A stretch of DNA of 42,957 nt from Bartonella grahamii ATCC 700132 (GTDB taxonomy: Bacteria > Pseudomonadota > Alphaproteobacteria > Rhizobiales > Rhizobiaceae). The position numbers and the translations under genes are program-made. Below the pieces are notes generated by a model. That model had not been told where the DNA came from. It did not search any database and saw only the letters and a program-made list of their open reading frames with translations. Below are positions 31,005 to 38,800 of this stretch, piece after piece. The stretch spans positions 1-42,957 of the forward strand of contig NZ_JACX01000015.1 of NCBI RefSeq assembly GCF_000518085.1, given 5' to 3'. Position 1 is the stretch's first letter. Every line of letters begins with the position of its first letter.

Positions 31005-31595
31005 TTAAGCAGCTTTCACAACAGATTTTGCTAAGACCTTTTTTGCTTCTTTAATGAGAGCTTTATATTTTCTATTTTCTTCATCGACTCTAAAAGCATC
31101 AAGAAGACGCATATGAATTGGACCTAAAAGATACAAAACTTTTTCACCAGGTTTCATACCTTCCCAATAACTTGGCAAATCAAAGCGTGTATCATTATTA
31201 TAATCAACAGATTGGCTTTTTAGTTTCTTTTCACACTCAATAAAGTAACGACGTGCTTGACGTCCTTTCTCGTTACGTTCCACCATTGAGAGCTCTTTCG
31301 CCATGTCTAAGGTGAGGTGATATTCTGTACTTGGACGACCGCCTTTAGGTTTTACTAAATTTTTAGTAAAACTCACAACGCCTTGATTTTCCTGAAAGGT
31401 ATTAGGTTTTACTCTTTTTTGAGTAAAACTCACAAAGTCCTGATTTTCTTGAAAAGAATATTCTTCAATCCGTCGTGAAATCCAATCGTTGAAGCGTATA
31501 TTAACTTTTAAAAACGTATGCAACTCGCGTGCGTTAACAGTTTGAACAGTTTCTTGTCCAATGATTTGTTCTGTAATTTTAATAAGAGTGTTCAT
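31005..31595 (-). CDS. antA: AntA/AntB-family antirepressor
   Basis: 196 residues. VQTVNARELHTFLKVNIRFN, then DWISRRIEEYSFQENQDFVS, and GGRPSTEYHLTLDMAKELSM form the AntA domain; the C-terminal part is a helical domain (KKLKSQSVDYN, EKVLYLLGPIHMRLLDAFRV). In P1 and relatives Ant inactivates repressors. Between ENQDFV and GGRP the protein contains a roughly 19-residue tandem duplication (QENQDFVSFTQKRVKP and QENQGVVSFTKNLVKP) encoded by palindromic DNA. AAGGAG lies 6 bases before the ATG. It stands opposite to the tail genes, with its own promoter at 31734-31763 and a structured leader. Confidence 0.9.
   Translation of the reverse strand: MNTLIKITEQIIGQETVQTVNARELHTFLKVNIRFNDWISRRIEEYSFQENQDFVSFTQKRVKPNTFQENQGVVSFTKNLVKPKGGRPSTEYHLTLDMAKELSMVERNEKGRQARRYFIECEKKLKSQSVDYNNDTRFDLPSYWEGMKPGEKVLYLLGPIHMRLLDAFRVDEENRKYKALIKEAKKVLAKSVVKAA
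31349..31429. repeat. Tandem 57-bp duplication with in-frame palindromes in antA
   Basis: GTTTTACTAAA-tt-TTTAGTAAAAC (31349-31372) and GTTTTACTC-tttttt-GAGTAAAAC (31406-31429). The outer GTTTTACT/AGTAAAAC is shared while the inner arm bases differ and still pair. Each lies in a repeat unit about 57 bp long, adding 19 residues to the protein. Confidence 0.8.
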
Positions 31596-31628
31596 GAGAA
31601 CTCCTTGTTGTTAGACGTTTTTCATTGA

Positions 31629-31727
31629 CATTTTTTATAAAAATGCCGGGTGCTGAAAAACACGGCAACAAGCCCGTCGTTATGCCTTTCCCCCGAAAGG
31701 GTATTGTATAGCGTAACCACACCCGAC
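31629..31727 (-). ncRNA. Structured antirepressor leader, C4-like antisense RNA
   Basis: On the minus strand, downstream of a good promoter, a closing stem CGGGTG/CACCCG (31725-31720 with 31652-31647) encloses GTTACGC/GCATAAC (one mismatch), a CCTTTC-gggg-GAAAGG hairpin, and ACGG-GCTTGTTG-CCGT. The loop of the last one, CTTGTTG, is exactly complementary to CAACAAG, which overlaps the antA ribosome binding site (31610-31604). C4 RNAs of phages P1 and P7 control ant in this way from the same position. I identify the class by layout and complementarity, not by a model search. Confidence 0.6.
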
Positions 31728-31733
31728 AAAGCT

Positions 31734-31763
31734 ATTATATGCGTGTAGCATATAATGAGTCAA
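31734..31763 (-). promoter_or_regulatory. Promoter and operator of the antirepressor leader
   Basis: Minus strand: TTGACT (31763-31758), 18-base spacer, TATAAT (31739-31734). The perfect inverted repeat ATTATATGC-gtgta-GCATATAAT (31734-31756) covers the -10 box and most of the spacer, a likely repressor site. Expected start near 31727. Confidence 0.7.
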
Positions 31764-31907
31764 AGTCTTTAATGTACAGAAGACTGATTATTTCGGTAAC
31801 CAATCCGCTTGTTGTTTTAAGGTGTTTTTCAAGCACCTTTGTATGAATCTAACGATTTTGAATATTTTGTCAAGTCGTTCTCAAAAGCGGCTTTTTACCT
31901 CTCATTT

Positions 31908-31936
31908 TTCACATTCACTTCATTAGCCACTATTTT
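31908..31936 (+). promoter_or_regulatory. Candidate promoter of the tail operon
   Basis: TTCACA (31908-31913), 17-base spacer, TATTTT (31931-31936), followed by AAAGGAG and the sheath ATG at 31952. No copy of the late activator palindrome occurs here, although two minus-strand genes separate this operon from site 3. The match to consensus is moderate. Confidence 0.4.
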
Positions 31937-31951
31937 AAAGGAGCATAAAGT

Positions 31952-33163
31952 ATGGCAACAGGTTTTCTACACAGTGTTGAAGTTGTCGAGGTTGACGACG
32001 GCACCCGCCCCCTTCGCGCGGTTCAGTCTGCCGTTATCGGGATTGTTGGCACGGCGCCCGATGCTGATGAACAAGCCTTTCCTCTTAACACACCCGTTTT
32101 GGTTACCGGTTCTCTTTCACAAGCTGCTAAACTGGATAAAACAGGCAAGCGTCAAGGCACCCTACCCAATGCCCTTGATCTTATTTTCAAGCAAGTGGGA
32201 GCTATTGTTGTTGTCGTGCGCGTGAACGAGGGTGACAATGAAAATGCAACACTCACCAATATTCTGGGTGGTGTAAACGCAAATGGTGCTTATGAAGGTG
32301 TTCATGCTTTCATTGGAGCACAATCCATTGTAGGACAAACACCACGCATTCTGATTGCGCCAGGCTTTACACATCAACGCCCTTCCAGTGTGAATATTGA
32401 AGAGAATGGAACTGGTGCAACTGCCAACCCCGTCGCAGCAGAACTGATTGGCATTGCAGAGCGTCTGCGTGCTATTGTGGTGCTTGATGCACCAAACACA
32501 ACAGATGAAGCATCCCTTGCCGCAGCAAAGGATTTTGATTCAAAGCGCGCCATTATCGTTGACCCTTTTGTAAAGGTGAATCGTGATGGAAAAATTGTAG
32601 AACAGCCAGCAAGTGCAGCAGTTGCAGGTGTCATTGCTAAAACTGATTTTACACACGGTTTTTGGCATTCCCCTTCAAACAAAGTGATCAATGGCATTAT
32701 TGGAACTGCGCGCCCCATTGATTTTTCCATTGGGGACAGATCAAGCCGCGCCAACCTTCTTAACGAACAAAACATCACAACAATTATCCGCGAAAATGGT
32801 TATCGTCTTTGGGGTAATCGCACCCTTTCAAGCGATACAAAATTTGCTTTCTTATCGGTGGTGAGAACCGCAGATATGATCAATGATGCCATTTTGCGCG
32901 GGCATCTATGGGCTGTCGACCGCAATATCAAAAAAACCTACATGCATGACGTAAGTGAAAGCGTCAATGCCTATTTGCGTGATTTAAAAGCACAAGGCGC
33001 CATTCTTGGTGGGCGTTGTACGCCTGATCCAGAGTTGAATACAGCAAGCGCTATTGAAGGCGGCAGAGTCTATTTCAATGTTGAGTTCACACCAACAACA
33101 CCAGCAGAACACATCACATTCCGTTCACGCATTGTGAATGATTATTTAGAGGAGATTTTTTAA
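31952..33163 (+). CDS. FI: Contractile tail sheath protein (P2 gpFI-like)
   Basis: 403 residues. HSVEVVEVDDGTRPLRAVQS, VIGIVGTAPDAD and LDLIFKQVGAIVVVVRVNEG open the protein, and the C-terminal domain has YRLWGNRTLSSDT, FLSVVRTADMINDAIL and FRSRIVNDYLEEIF. All match P2-type sheath proteins, which polymerise around the tube and contract on infection. Length is close to P2 FI (396). First gene of the second tail block, with AAAGGAG upstream. Confidence 0.93.
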   Translation: MATGFLHSVEVVEVDDGTRPLRAVQSAVIGIVGTAPDADEQAFPLNTPVLVTGSLSQAAKLDKTGKRQGTLPNALDLIFKQVGAIVVVVRVNEGDNENATLTNILGGVNANGAYEGVHAFIGAQSIVGQTPRILIAPGFTHQRPSSVNIEENGTGATANPVAAELIGIAERLRAIVVLDAPNTTDEASLAAAKDFDSKRAIIVDPFVKVNRDGKIVEQPASAAVAGVIAKTDFTHGFWHSPSNKVINGIIGTARPIDFSIGDRSSRANLLNEQNITTIIRENGYRLWGNRTLSSDTKFAFLSVVRTADMINDAILRGHLWAVDRNIKKTYMHDVSESVNAYLRDLKAQGAILGGRCTPDPELNTASAIEGGRVYFNVEFTPTTPAEHITFRSRIVNDYLEEIF

Positions 33164-33669
33164 TGGCTATCCCCGTTTTACCAAGAGTTTTGAAATATTT
33201 TAACATTTTTGTCGACGGCATTCCCTATCAAGCAAAATGTGAAAGCGTAACATTACCAAATTTGAACTTGGTTGTTGAAAGTTATCGTGGCGGAGGCATG
33301 GATAGCTCTATTGAAGTTGACCTTGGTCTTGAAACTCTCATTCTCACCATGACCATTTCTGATTGCTCTCCAGAGTTGATGGCACTGTTGGGGCGCACTG
33401 ATGTCGATATTTCATTGAGAAGTTCAATGCAAGCGCAAGGCACACCAGCAGAAGGTGTTGTCATTACCATGAGAGGACTATGCAAAGGCTTTGAAATGGC
33501 AGAATGGCAACCGGGGAGCAAAGCTACATCCACGGCTACATTTACATTGCAGTATTTTAAATATGTCCAGAAGGACGTTGAAATTGTTGAGATAGACGCC
33601 CTCAACATGGTGAGGAGATTCAATGGCGTCAATCAATTAGCAGATCATAGAGAAAACATAGGATTATAA
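33163..33669 (+). CDS. FII: Tail tube protein (P2 gpFII-like)
   Basis: 168 residues, same size as P2 FII (172). PRVLKYFNIFVDGIPYQAKC, ESYRGGGMDSSIEVDLGLE and TFTLQYFKYVQKDVEIVEID are typical. It forms the inner tube through which DNA passes. Starts at the sheath stop (TAATG) with GAGGAG upstream. Confidence 0.92.
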   Translation: MAIPVLPRVLKYFNIFVDGIPYQAKCESVTLPNLNLVVESYRGGGMDSSIEVDLGLETLILTMTISDCSPELMALLGRTDVDISLRSSMQAQGTPAEGVVITMRGLCKGFEMAEWQPGSKATSTATFTLQYFKYVQKDVEIVEIDALNMVRRFNGVNQLADHRENIGL

Positions 33670-33671
33670 AA

Positions 33672-33959
33672 ATGACAGTACAAACAAGCATTACACATAA
33701 ATTACTTGTACCGATTACCTTTGAAGGAAAAGAACATACCGAAATCAACTTACGGCGCCCGAAATATAAAGACTTAAAAGCGACCTTTAAGGAAGACGAT
33801 GCTGATCAGTTAGAATTCATTACTTCACGCCTTTCTGGCTGGCCCATAGATGCCGTTGAGGAAATTGATCCTTATGACATGGAAGATATTCGTGAGATTA
33901 TAGATTTTTTTTCAAGTCGGCGGGCTTCCAAGACTGCGAAACTGCCGCGAAACTCATAG
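33672..33959 (+). CDS. E: Tail assembly chaperone gpE, short product
   Basis: 95 residues: VPITFEGKEHTEINLRRPKY then KDLKATFKEDDADQLEFITS, the gpE pattern. It assists tape measure assembly. The last 15 codons follow an eight-T slippery run, and after it the frame yields RRASKTAKLPRNS, which looks like read-out rather than domain. The longer product is described separately. Confidence 0.88.
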   Translation: MTVQTSITHKLLVPITFEGKEHTEINLRRPKYKDLKATFKEDDADQLEFITSRLSGWPIDAVEEIDPYDMEDIREIIDFFSSRRASKTAKLPRNS

Positions 33960-34069
33960 CCGATATTGCCATTGTTTTTCATTGGCCACTTTCAGACATG
34001 ATGGAAATGGAACTGGAAGAATTGGTCTTTTGGCGAAATCAAGCAGCAGAAAGGTATAAGACAAAATGA
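33672..34069 (+). CDS. gpE+E' made by -1 frameshift
   Basis: At T8 (33905-33912) the zero frame reads GAT TTT TTT TCA. A -1 slip gives 52 more residues in the overlapping frame, KSAGFQDCETAAKLIADIAI, then VFHWPLSDMMEMELEELVFW, ending at TGA 34067-34069, where the tape measure ATG overlaps. The E' part has the FHWP and LEEL-x-x-WR features of P2 E'. Total about 132 residues, against 142 in P2. P2 uses the same strategy. Confidence 0.8.
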
Positions 34070-36198
34070 GTGAAAAAGTTGCTGATGCAAAGGTGAGATT
34101 ATCTCTTGAAGACAAACTCACCGCACCTCTTAAACATCTTCAGAAAAAATTCGATACATTGTCAAAAACACTCTCACTGAGATTGAGTATTCCACGCTTT
34201 TCTGCTGCTGTCAAAAACATGACGTCAAGTTTGAAAGGTGTTCAAAGTGCTCTTGGAGTGGCGGCAAGCCGTGCTTCGGTCTTTACTGGTGCTTTAGGGC
34301 TTGCTGGTGGTGGACTTGTGGCAAGTGTAACCGCCCTCACCATGAAAACCATGCATCTGGGGGATAGTCTTCACCACGCATCACGACATTTGGGGATGAG
34401 TGTTGCATCGCTTCAATTATGGGGCGATGCAGCCGATAATTCAGGATATTCTGCTGAACTTTTTCAACAATCTCTAGCAACTTTAAATAGGCGTTCTGCG
34501 CAAGCATATGCTGGACAAAAAAGAGGCATGATGGGCTTTGAAGCGCTTGGCATTTCTGTCAAAAACGCTTCTGGAAAACTCAAATCAAATTCGGCTTTGT
34601 TGGAAGAAATTACCGACAAGATGAGTAAGATGAAAAATCAAGCACAAAGACAGCATATTGCTGCCCTGCTGTTTGGTGGGGATGGCAAGGAAATGGCCGC
34701 CATGCTTGCACAAGGCATGGCGCCAATCAAAGAGCTCTTTGCAAAGGCGCGGAAAGGAAAATGGCTGATAGGTGCTGATGTCGCACGCTATGCAGCGGAT
34801 TTAAGTGACAAGATGGGAGCCTTTAAGAAAAAAATAGGCGGTATCGCGAGCTTTATTGGCGCGCGTTTCATGCCCGTCATCAATGACATGATTGACGGTT
34901 TTTCTCGCCTGATTGATGAAAACCGCGACCTCATTCAAACAACCGTTGCGAGCTGGGCGAAAACCTTAAGAAAAGTCTTTAATGATTTGCTTAATCCTAC
35001 CTCTGATTTAAGAAGAGGCATCAGTGATCTCACAGAGAGAATTAAAGGCTGGTTTCGCTGGCTAGAACCTCTGATTGGTGAAATAACCCTCTTTAAGGTA
35101 GGACTTGTAGCACTTGGTTCATTCATTTTTGGTCCACTCATTGCCGCGTTAGCCGCAGCGGGAGCAGCGTTTGTCACACTTGGCTATACTATAATGACGA
35201 CACCTATCGGGTGGCTAATTGGCGGCATCGCAGCGCTCTTCGTCCTCTATCAATATTGGGACAAACTCAATGGTTGGGTAGCAGCATCTTTAGCCGCGGT
35301 TGGGGCAGTTCTTACTGGGGCATTCATTTCGGCAATGGCACCGGCTGCTTCCGCAATTGCTGGTCTTGCTATAACTCTTGTAGCTTCACTCATTCCAGCA
35401 ATAACTGCCGTTGGTTCTGCTTTTATATCGCTTGGTATCGCAATCATGACCACACCTATCGGCTGGATCGCTGGCGGCATTGCTGCCCTTGTTGGAGTTG
35501 GATATCTGCTCTACAAAAATTGGGATACGGTAGTAAGCTTCATAAGCAACTTGTGGAATTCTTTTGCGAGCTTATGTAGTAACGTTTTCAATAACCTCTT
35601 GACGCTCTTTAAAAACTTTTCACCACTCTCTTGGATTTCAAAAAAAATCAATGCATTGATTGAGTGGCTGTTTGGGATCAATCTTATGGAAGCAGGGTCC
35701 AATCTGATTAACGGGCTTTGGGAAGGTATCAAAAGCCAATGGAATGCTCTGTCTGAATGGTTTAGCGGCATGATAAGCAAATTAACCAGTTGGATGCCTA
35801 ATTGGATGAAAAAAAAGCTAGGCTTTAATGTCTCAATCAACAAAACTTCAACCCAGACCATTAAAACCTTTACCAATGAAACCAATGCACGCGCAAAAAA
35901 AATGCTGGGTACAGTAGTGGTTACAAATACCCCACCTGAAAAACGCAAGAGTGGTTTTAATACAAGTGTCGTTGAAACAGGACAAATGCAAGCAACAAAT
36001 AAAGTGGGTGCCTTTAAAGCTCCAAAACCCATTACGGTTCACAAACCCGTTGAAGTAGACGCGCGTGTAACCATTACAAATCTCAATATTTCAGTACCAA
36101 ATGGTCTCAAGGACGAAATCAGAGACGCTGTCAATCAAGCACTTGAACGCTATGCAAAACAGCAACGTTTAGCCATAGCCTCTAGCCTTTCGGATTAA
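34066..36198 (+). CDS. T: Tail tape measure protein (P2 gpT-like)
   Basis: 710 residues. The N-terminal part is helical (LSLEDKLTAPLKHLQKKFDT), then a TP901-type core (HLGDSLHHASRHLGMSVASL, LQLWGDAADNSG). The middle contains hydrophobic hairpins, with a duplicated block MTTPIGWLIGGIAAL and MTTPIGWIAGGIAAL about 88 residues apart. The C-terminal part has LWNSF and SKLTSWMPNWMKKKLGF-type segments. It sets tail length and may insert in the inner membrane. Start overlaps the E' stop. Confidence 0.92.
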   Translation: MSEKVADAKVRLSLEDKLTAPLKHLQKKFDTLSKTLSLRLSIPRFSAAVKNMTSSLKGVQSALGVAASRASVFTGALGLAGGGLVASVTALTMKTMHLGDSLHHASRHLGMSVASLQLWGDAADNSGYSAELFQQSLATLNRRSAQAYAGQKRGMMGFEALGISVKNASGKLKSNSALLEEITDKMSKMKNQAQRQHIAALLFGGDGKEMAAMLAQGMAPIKELFAKARKGKWLIGADVARYAADLSDKMGAFKKKIGGIASFIGARFMPVINDMIDGFSRLIDENRDLIQTTVASWAKTLRKVFNDLLNPTSDLRRGISDLTERIKGWFRWLEPLIGEITLFKVGLVALGSFIFGPLIAALAAAGAAFVTLGYTIMTTPIGWLIGGIAALFVLYQYWDKLNGWVAASLAAVGAVLTGAFISAMAPAASAIAGLAITLVASLIPAITAVGSAFISLGIAIMTTPIGWIAGGIAALVGVGYLLYKNWDTVVSFISNLWNSFASLCSNVFNNLLTLFKNFSPLSWISKKINALIEWLFGINLMEAGSNLINGLWEGIKSQWNALSEWFSGMISKLTSWMPNWMKKKLGFNVSINKTSTQTIKTFTNETNARAKKMLGTVVVTNTPPEKRKSGFNTSVVETGQMQATNKVGAFKAPKPITVHKPVEVDARVTITNLNISVPNGLKDEIRDAVNQALERYAKQQRLAIASSLSD

Positions 36199-36203
36199 AT
36201 ACC

Positions 36204-36584
36204 ATGATGTTAGCTTTGGGTGGTTTTATCTTTTCCATTGAAACAGCAGCTTATCAAACACTTGATATGTCTTATGGAGTTCCATGGGTAGAGCAAGGGC
36301 GATTGGGGAGAAAGGCTGCTCTTCAATTGCCAGCTGTTGCAAATGCGGAATTTTCTTTAGCAGGCGTGATTTATCCAGATTTCAAAGGTGGTCACAGACA
36401 GCTCGAATATTTACGGCAAATAGCGCATATGGGACCTCATATTCTTGTGACCGGTCAAGGCAAAATCTTAGGTAAGTTTGTCATTCTTTCTGTAGAGGAA
36501 AAACAAAGCGTTTTTCATCATAATGGCACCCCCAAAAAACAAGAATTTACAATAAAATTGAGAGAGTATGGTGAAGATCTATGA
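36204..36584 (+). CDS. U: Tail protein gpU
   Basis: 126 residues: LALGGFIFSIETAAYQTLDM, VPWVEQGRLGRKAALQLPAV, HRQLEYLRQIAHMGPHILVT and KQEFTIKLREYGEDL match P2 gpU, a tail-completion protein that also belongs to baseplate hub assembly in relatives. ATG codons at 36204 and 36207 are both possible; the binding site is weak. Ends in ATGA overlap. Confidence 0.9.
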   Translation: MMLALGGFIFSIETAAYQTLDMSYGVPWVEQGRLGRKAALQLPAVANAEFSLAGVIYPDFKGGHRQLEYLRQIAHMGPHILVTGQGKILGKFVILSVEEKQSVFHHNGTPKKQEFTIKLREYGEDL

Positions 36585-36805
36585 GTGACCTTTATATGAC
36601 CAAAGATGGCGATATGGTGGATGCCATTTGCTGGAAATACTATGCCAAAGGTCAACAAGCGCTTGCTGTTGAACACGTCTATGCAGCGAATTTGGGGCTT
36701 GCAGACTATGGACCCATTTTAAAAGCAGGCATCACGATACTCTTACCAATCCTCCCCTATCCGAAAGCCACCCCAGTGATCAGAATTTGGGGTAGCAAAT
36801 CATGA
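36581..36805 (+). CDS. X: Tail protein X
   Basis: 74 residues. MYMTKDGDMVDAICWKYY-like opening with a LysM-type fold, then VEHVYAANLGLADYGPILKA and GITILLPI. It is the small P2-type tail X protein placed here before D in many phages; in P2 itself X lies in the lysis region. Coupled on both sides by ATGA. Confidence 0.85.
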   Translation: MSDLYMTKDGDMVDAICWKYYAKGQQALAVEHVYAANLGLADYGPILKAGITILLPILPYPKATPVIRIWGSKS

Positions 36806-38106
36806 AACCTTTTTGCATGGTTCTGGCAAATGGAGAAGACATCACCAAAACGCTCATGGATTATGTTTTATCAATTGAAATTACCGATGAAGCAGAAAAC
36901 AAAAGTGATCGTATCACTATAGAGCTTGATGACCGTGCGCGTGACAGCGATAACGGCTTTCTTGATATTCCTCTTATCGGGACAGTTATTTCTGTAACAC
37001 TTGGCTATGAAGGCGGAAAAAACCGCGATATGGGAGCCTATCTGATAGACGAAATCTCTGTAAGCAGCCCACCACAAAGCTTAAGCGTGACAGGGCGCGC
37101 CGCGTCCATGAATACATCCTACAGAACCCCAAAAAGCCAATCCTATCACCAGCAAACACTCGGTAGCATTATTCAAGAAATAGCAAAACGTAATGGCTAC
37201 ACCCCCAAAGTTGATCCTGCTCTTGCAAAAATTGTTGTGCGTCATATTGACCAAACTGCTGAAAGCGACATGGCTTTTGCCACACGCCTTGCAGAAGAAT
37301 ATGATGCGGTAGCAAAGCCCGTTGATGGCAAACTTGTGCTTGCCAAACGTGGTGAAGGCAAAGCCATCACCGGTGAAACACTCCCTATTATTGTTATTCA
37401 TGAGAAACATTGCACCTCTTGGGATTTTAAATACAGCGCACGGGATGAAGCAGGTGCAGCCAATGGCTTAGAAACGGATGTGGGGGACGACCAAAAAGCT
37501 GCGGCTGATGCACGAGAACCAGAAGAGATTGATGATGAAAACTTTATCCATATGAATGACAATGACAGAGCAGCACCATCACCATCTGAATCGGAAAAAG
37601 TAGAAACAACACCTGAGAAAGAAGAAGAAGAGAAAAAAGGCGGTGTTCTCGCAACCTATCATGATATCCGCAGTGGTGAAAAAAAAGAAGTCAAAGTTGG
37701 TAATCCGCCGTTTCATGAACTCAAATATACCTACCATAACCAATCAGAGGCTGTTGCGGCCATTGCCGCTTATCGCAATAAATCATCACGCGGTAAGTCT
37801 TCTTTCTCATGTGATATCGGTGGTGATCCGTTTGTGCAAGCAGAAGCAAAGCTTGTTCAAGAGCCCCCTTTCCGCCCCTATATTCCAGCAGAATGGCGCA
37901 TCAAGAGCGTTAAGCACAAACTTGATAAAACGGGTGGTTACACCACAAAAATAGAGTGCGAACTTTTTGATAAAGCGCAAGAAGACACGGCTGGAAACGT
38001 TGCAAACACAACACCAGACAAGGATGATACCCTTGATCCAAACGCCCCACCAAACGCATGCGACGAAGGCGAAGGCGTAATCCATATGGATGAAGAGGAT
38101 ACATGA
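36802..38106 (+). CDS. D: Late control/baseplate hub protein gpD
   Basis: 434 residues. TLMDYVLSIEITDEAENKSD, VTGRAASMNTSYRTPKSQ, SYHQQTLGSIIQEIAKRNGY and DQTAESDMAFATRLAEEYDA are the gpD signature. The protein forms the hub above the spike, like T4 gp27. Residues about 230-290 are a highly acidic insertion (PEEIDDENFIHMNDNDRA, EKVETTPEKEEEEKKGG), and the C-terminal end repeats the IHM motif (GVIHMDEEDT). P2 gpD has 387 residues, so the insertion and tail account for the excess. Confidence 0.9.
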   Translation: MKPFCMVLANGEDITKTLMDYVLSIEITDEAENKSDRITIELDDRARDSDNGFLDIPLIGTVISVTLGYEGGKNRDMGAYLIDEISVSSPPQSLSVTGRAASMNTSYRTPKSQSYHQQTLGSIIQEIAKRNGYTPKVDPALAKIVVRHIDQTAESDMAFATRLAEEYDAVAKPVDGKLVLAKRGEGKAITGETLPIIVIHEKHCTSWDFKYSARDEAGAANGLETDVGDDQKAAADAREPEEIDDENFIHMNDNDRAAPSPSESEKVETTPEKEEEEKKGGVLATYHDIRSGEKKEVKVGNPPFHELKYTYHNQSEAVAAIAAYRNKSSRGKSSFSCDIGGDPFVQAEAKLVQEPPFRPYIPAEWRIKSVKHKLDKTGGYTTKIECELFDKAQEDTAGNVANTTPDKDDTLDPNAPPNACDEGEGVIHMDEEDT

Positions 38107-38154
38107 TAGGTTATAAACCAGATGTAGAGCCCCTCATTAAAAAGATTGCTTAAG

Positions 38155-38189
38155 TACCTCCCTTCCCCATCTTTAAAGGTGGGGAGGTA
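38155..38189. terminator. Bidirectional terminator-like hairpin between D and a toxin-antitoxin pair
   Basis: CCCCATCTTT followed directly by AAAGGTGGGG, extended by TACCT/AGGTA with a small bulge. It lies between convergent genes (gpD plus, antitoxin minus). There is no strong T-run. It is copy 2 of the dispersed C-rich hairpin. Confidence 0.5.
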
Positions 38190-38190
38190 G

Positions 38191-38511
38191 TCAAGATGCT
38201 TCTTCTAAAGCTGTCTGCTCCTTACAATTCTTTTGAATAGGTGTCAAACTCATTTGCAAATTTAAAGCATTCAAAACACTAAGAAAAGTAGAAAGTCGTG
38301 GATCACCTTTATCGCTTAAAGAACGATAAAGAGACTCGCGATTTAGTCCTGTCTCTTGAGAAACAGTTGTCATTCCTTGTTTACGCGCAATAATACCTAA
38401 TACATGTGCAATATAGCCACTATTTTTGGTTTCTAAAGCATCATCTAATAAGATCTTAAAGTCTTCAGGCGTATTAAAATATTCACTTACATCAAATTTA
38501 GTAATTTCCAT
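38191..38511 (-). CDS. Addiction module antidote (HigA-like)
   Basis: 106 residues: FDVSEYFNTPEDFKILLDDA, YIAHVLGIIARKQGMTTVSQ, then helix-turn-helix ETGLNRESLYRSLSDKGDPR. This is the 'putative addiction module antidote' family that partners RelE-like killers. It is the second gene of the pair and overlaps the toxin end by 14 bases, so it is translationally coupled. Confidence 0.9.
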   Translation of the reverse strand: MEITKFDVSEYFNTPEDFKILLDDALETKNSGYIAHVLGIIARKQGMTTVSQETGLNRESLYRSLSDKGDPRLSTFLSVLNALNLQMSLTPIQKNCKEQTALEEAS

Positions 38512-38800
38512 GTTTCATTTCCTTTACTAATTGAAGGGCTTTTTCGATATCTTTTTGTTGTGTGGATTTATCACCAGCATTTAATAACAAAATGATTTGT
38601 TTCCCTTGTTTTACAAAATAAATCCTATAGCCCGGTCCATAATTTATTTTTAGTTCACCAATGCCACGGAAATATTTCACGTCTCCTAGAAGCCCATATT
38701 CAAGGCGGAAAATACGTGCAGCAATTTTCTTTTGTACTTGTTTGTCTTTTAACGAGTCTAACCACTCTGTAAAATAGTGTGTTTTTTTAACAATAAACAT
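38498..38800 (-). CDS. RelE/ParE-family addiction module killer
   Basis: 100 residues from ATG 38800: FIVKKTHYFTEWLDSLKDKQ, then AARIFRLEYGLLGDVKYFRG and a strand-rich YGPGYRIYFVKQGKQIILLL, LNAGDKSTQQKDIEKA. This matches the killer partner of the antidote family. An ATG at 38854 would add 18 residues, but it lies upstream of the promoter found at 38807-38835, and the added sequence does not belong to the family. Likely mRNA-cutting toxin. Confidence 0.88.
   Translation of the reverse strand: MFIVKKTHYFTEWLDSLKDKQVQKKIAARIFRLEYGLLGDVKYFRGIGELKINYGPGYRIYFVKQGKQIILLLNAGDKSTQQKDIEKALQLVKEMKHGNY

Noticed and set aside
31819..31840. Terminator before the tail operon
   Set aside because: AAGGTG/CACCTT forms a weak 6-bp stem with no T-run on either strand.
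31839..32225. 128-codon frame before and within the sheath gene
   Set aside because: It overlaps the sheath in another frame and has no ribosome binding site; the sheath start with AAAGGAG is clear.
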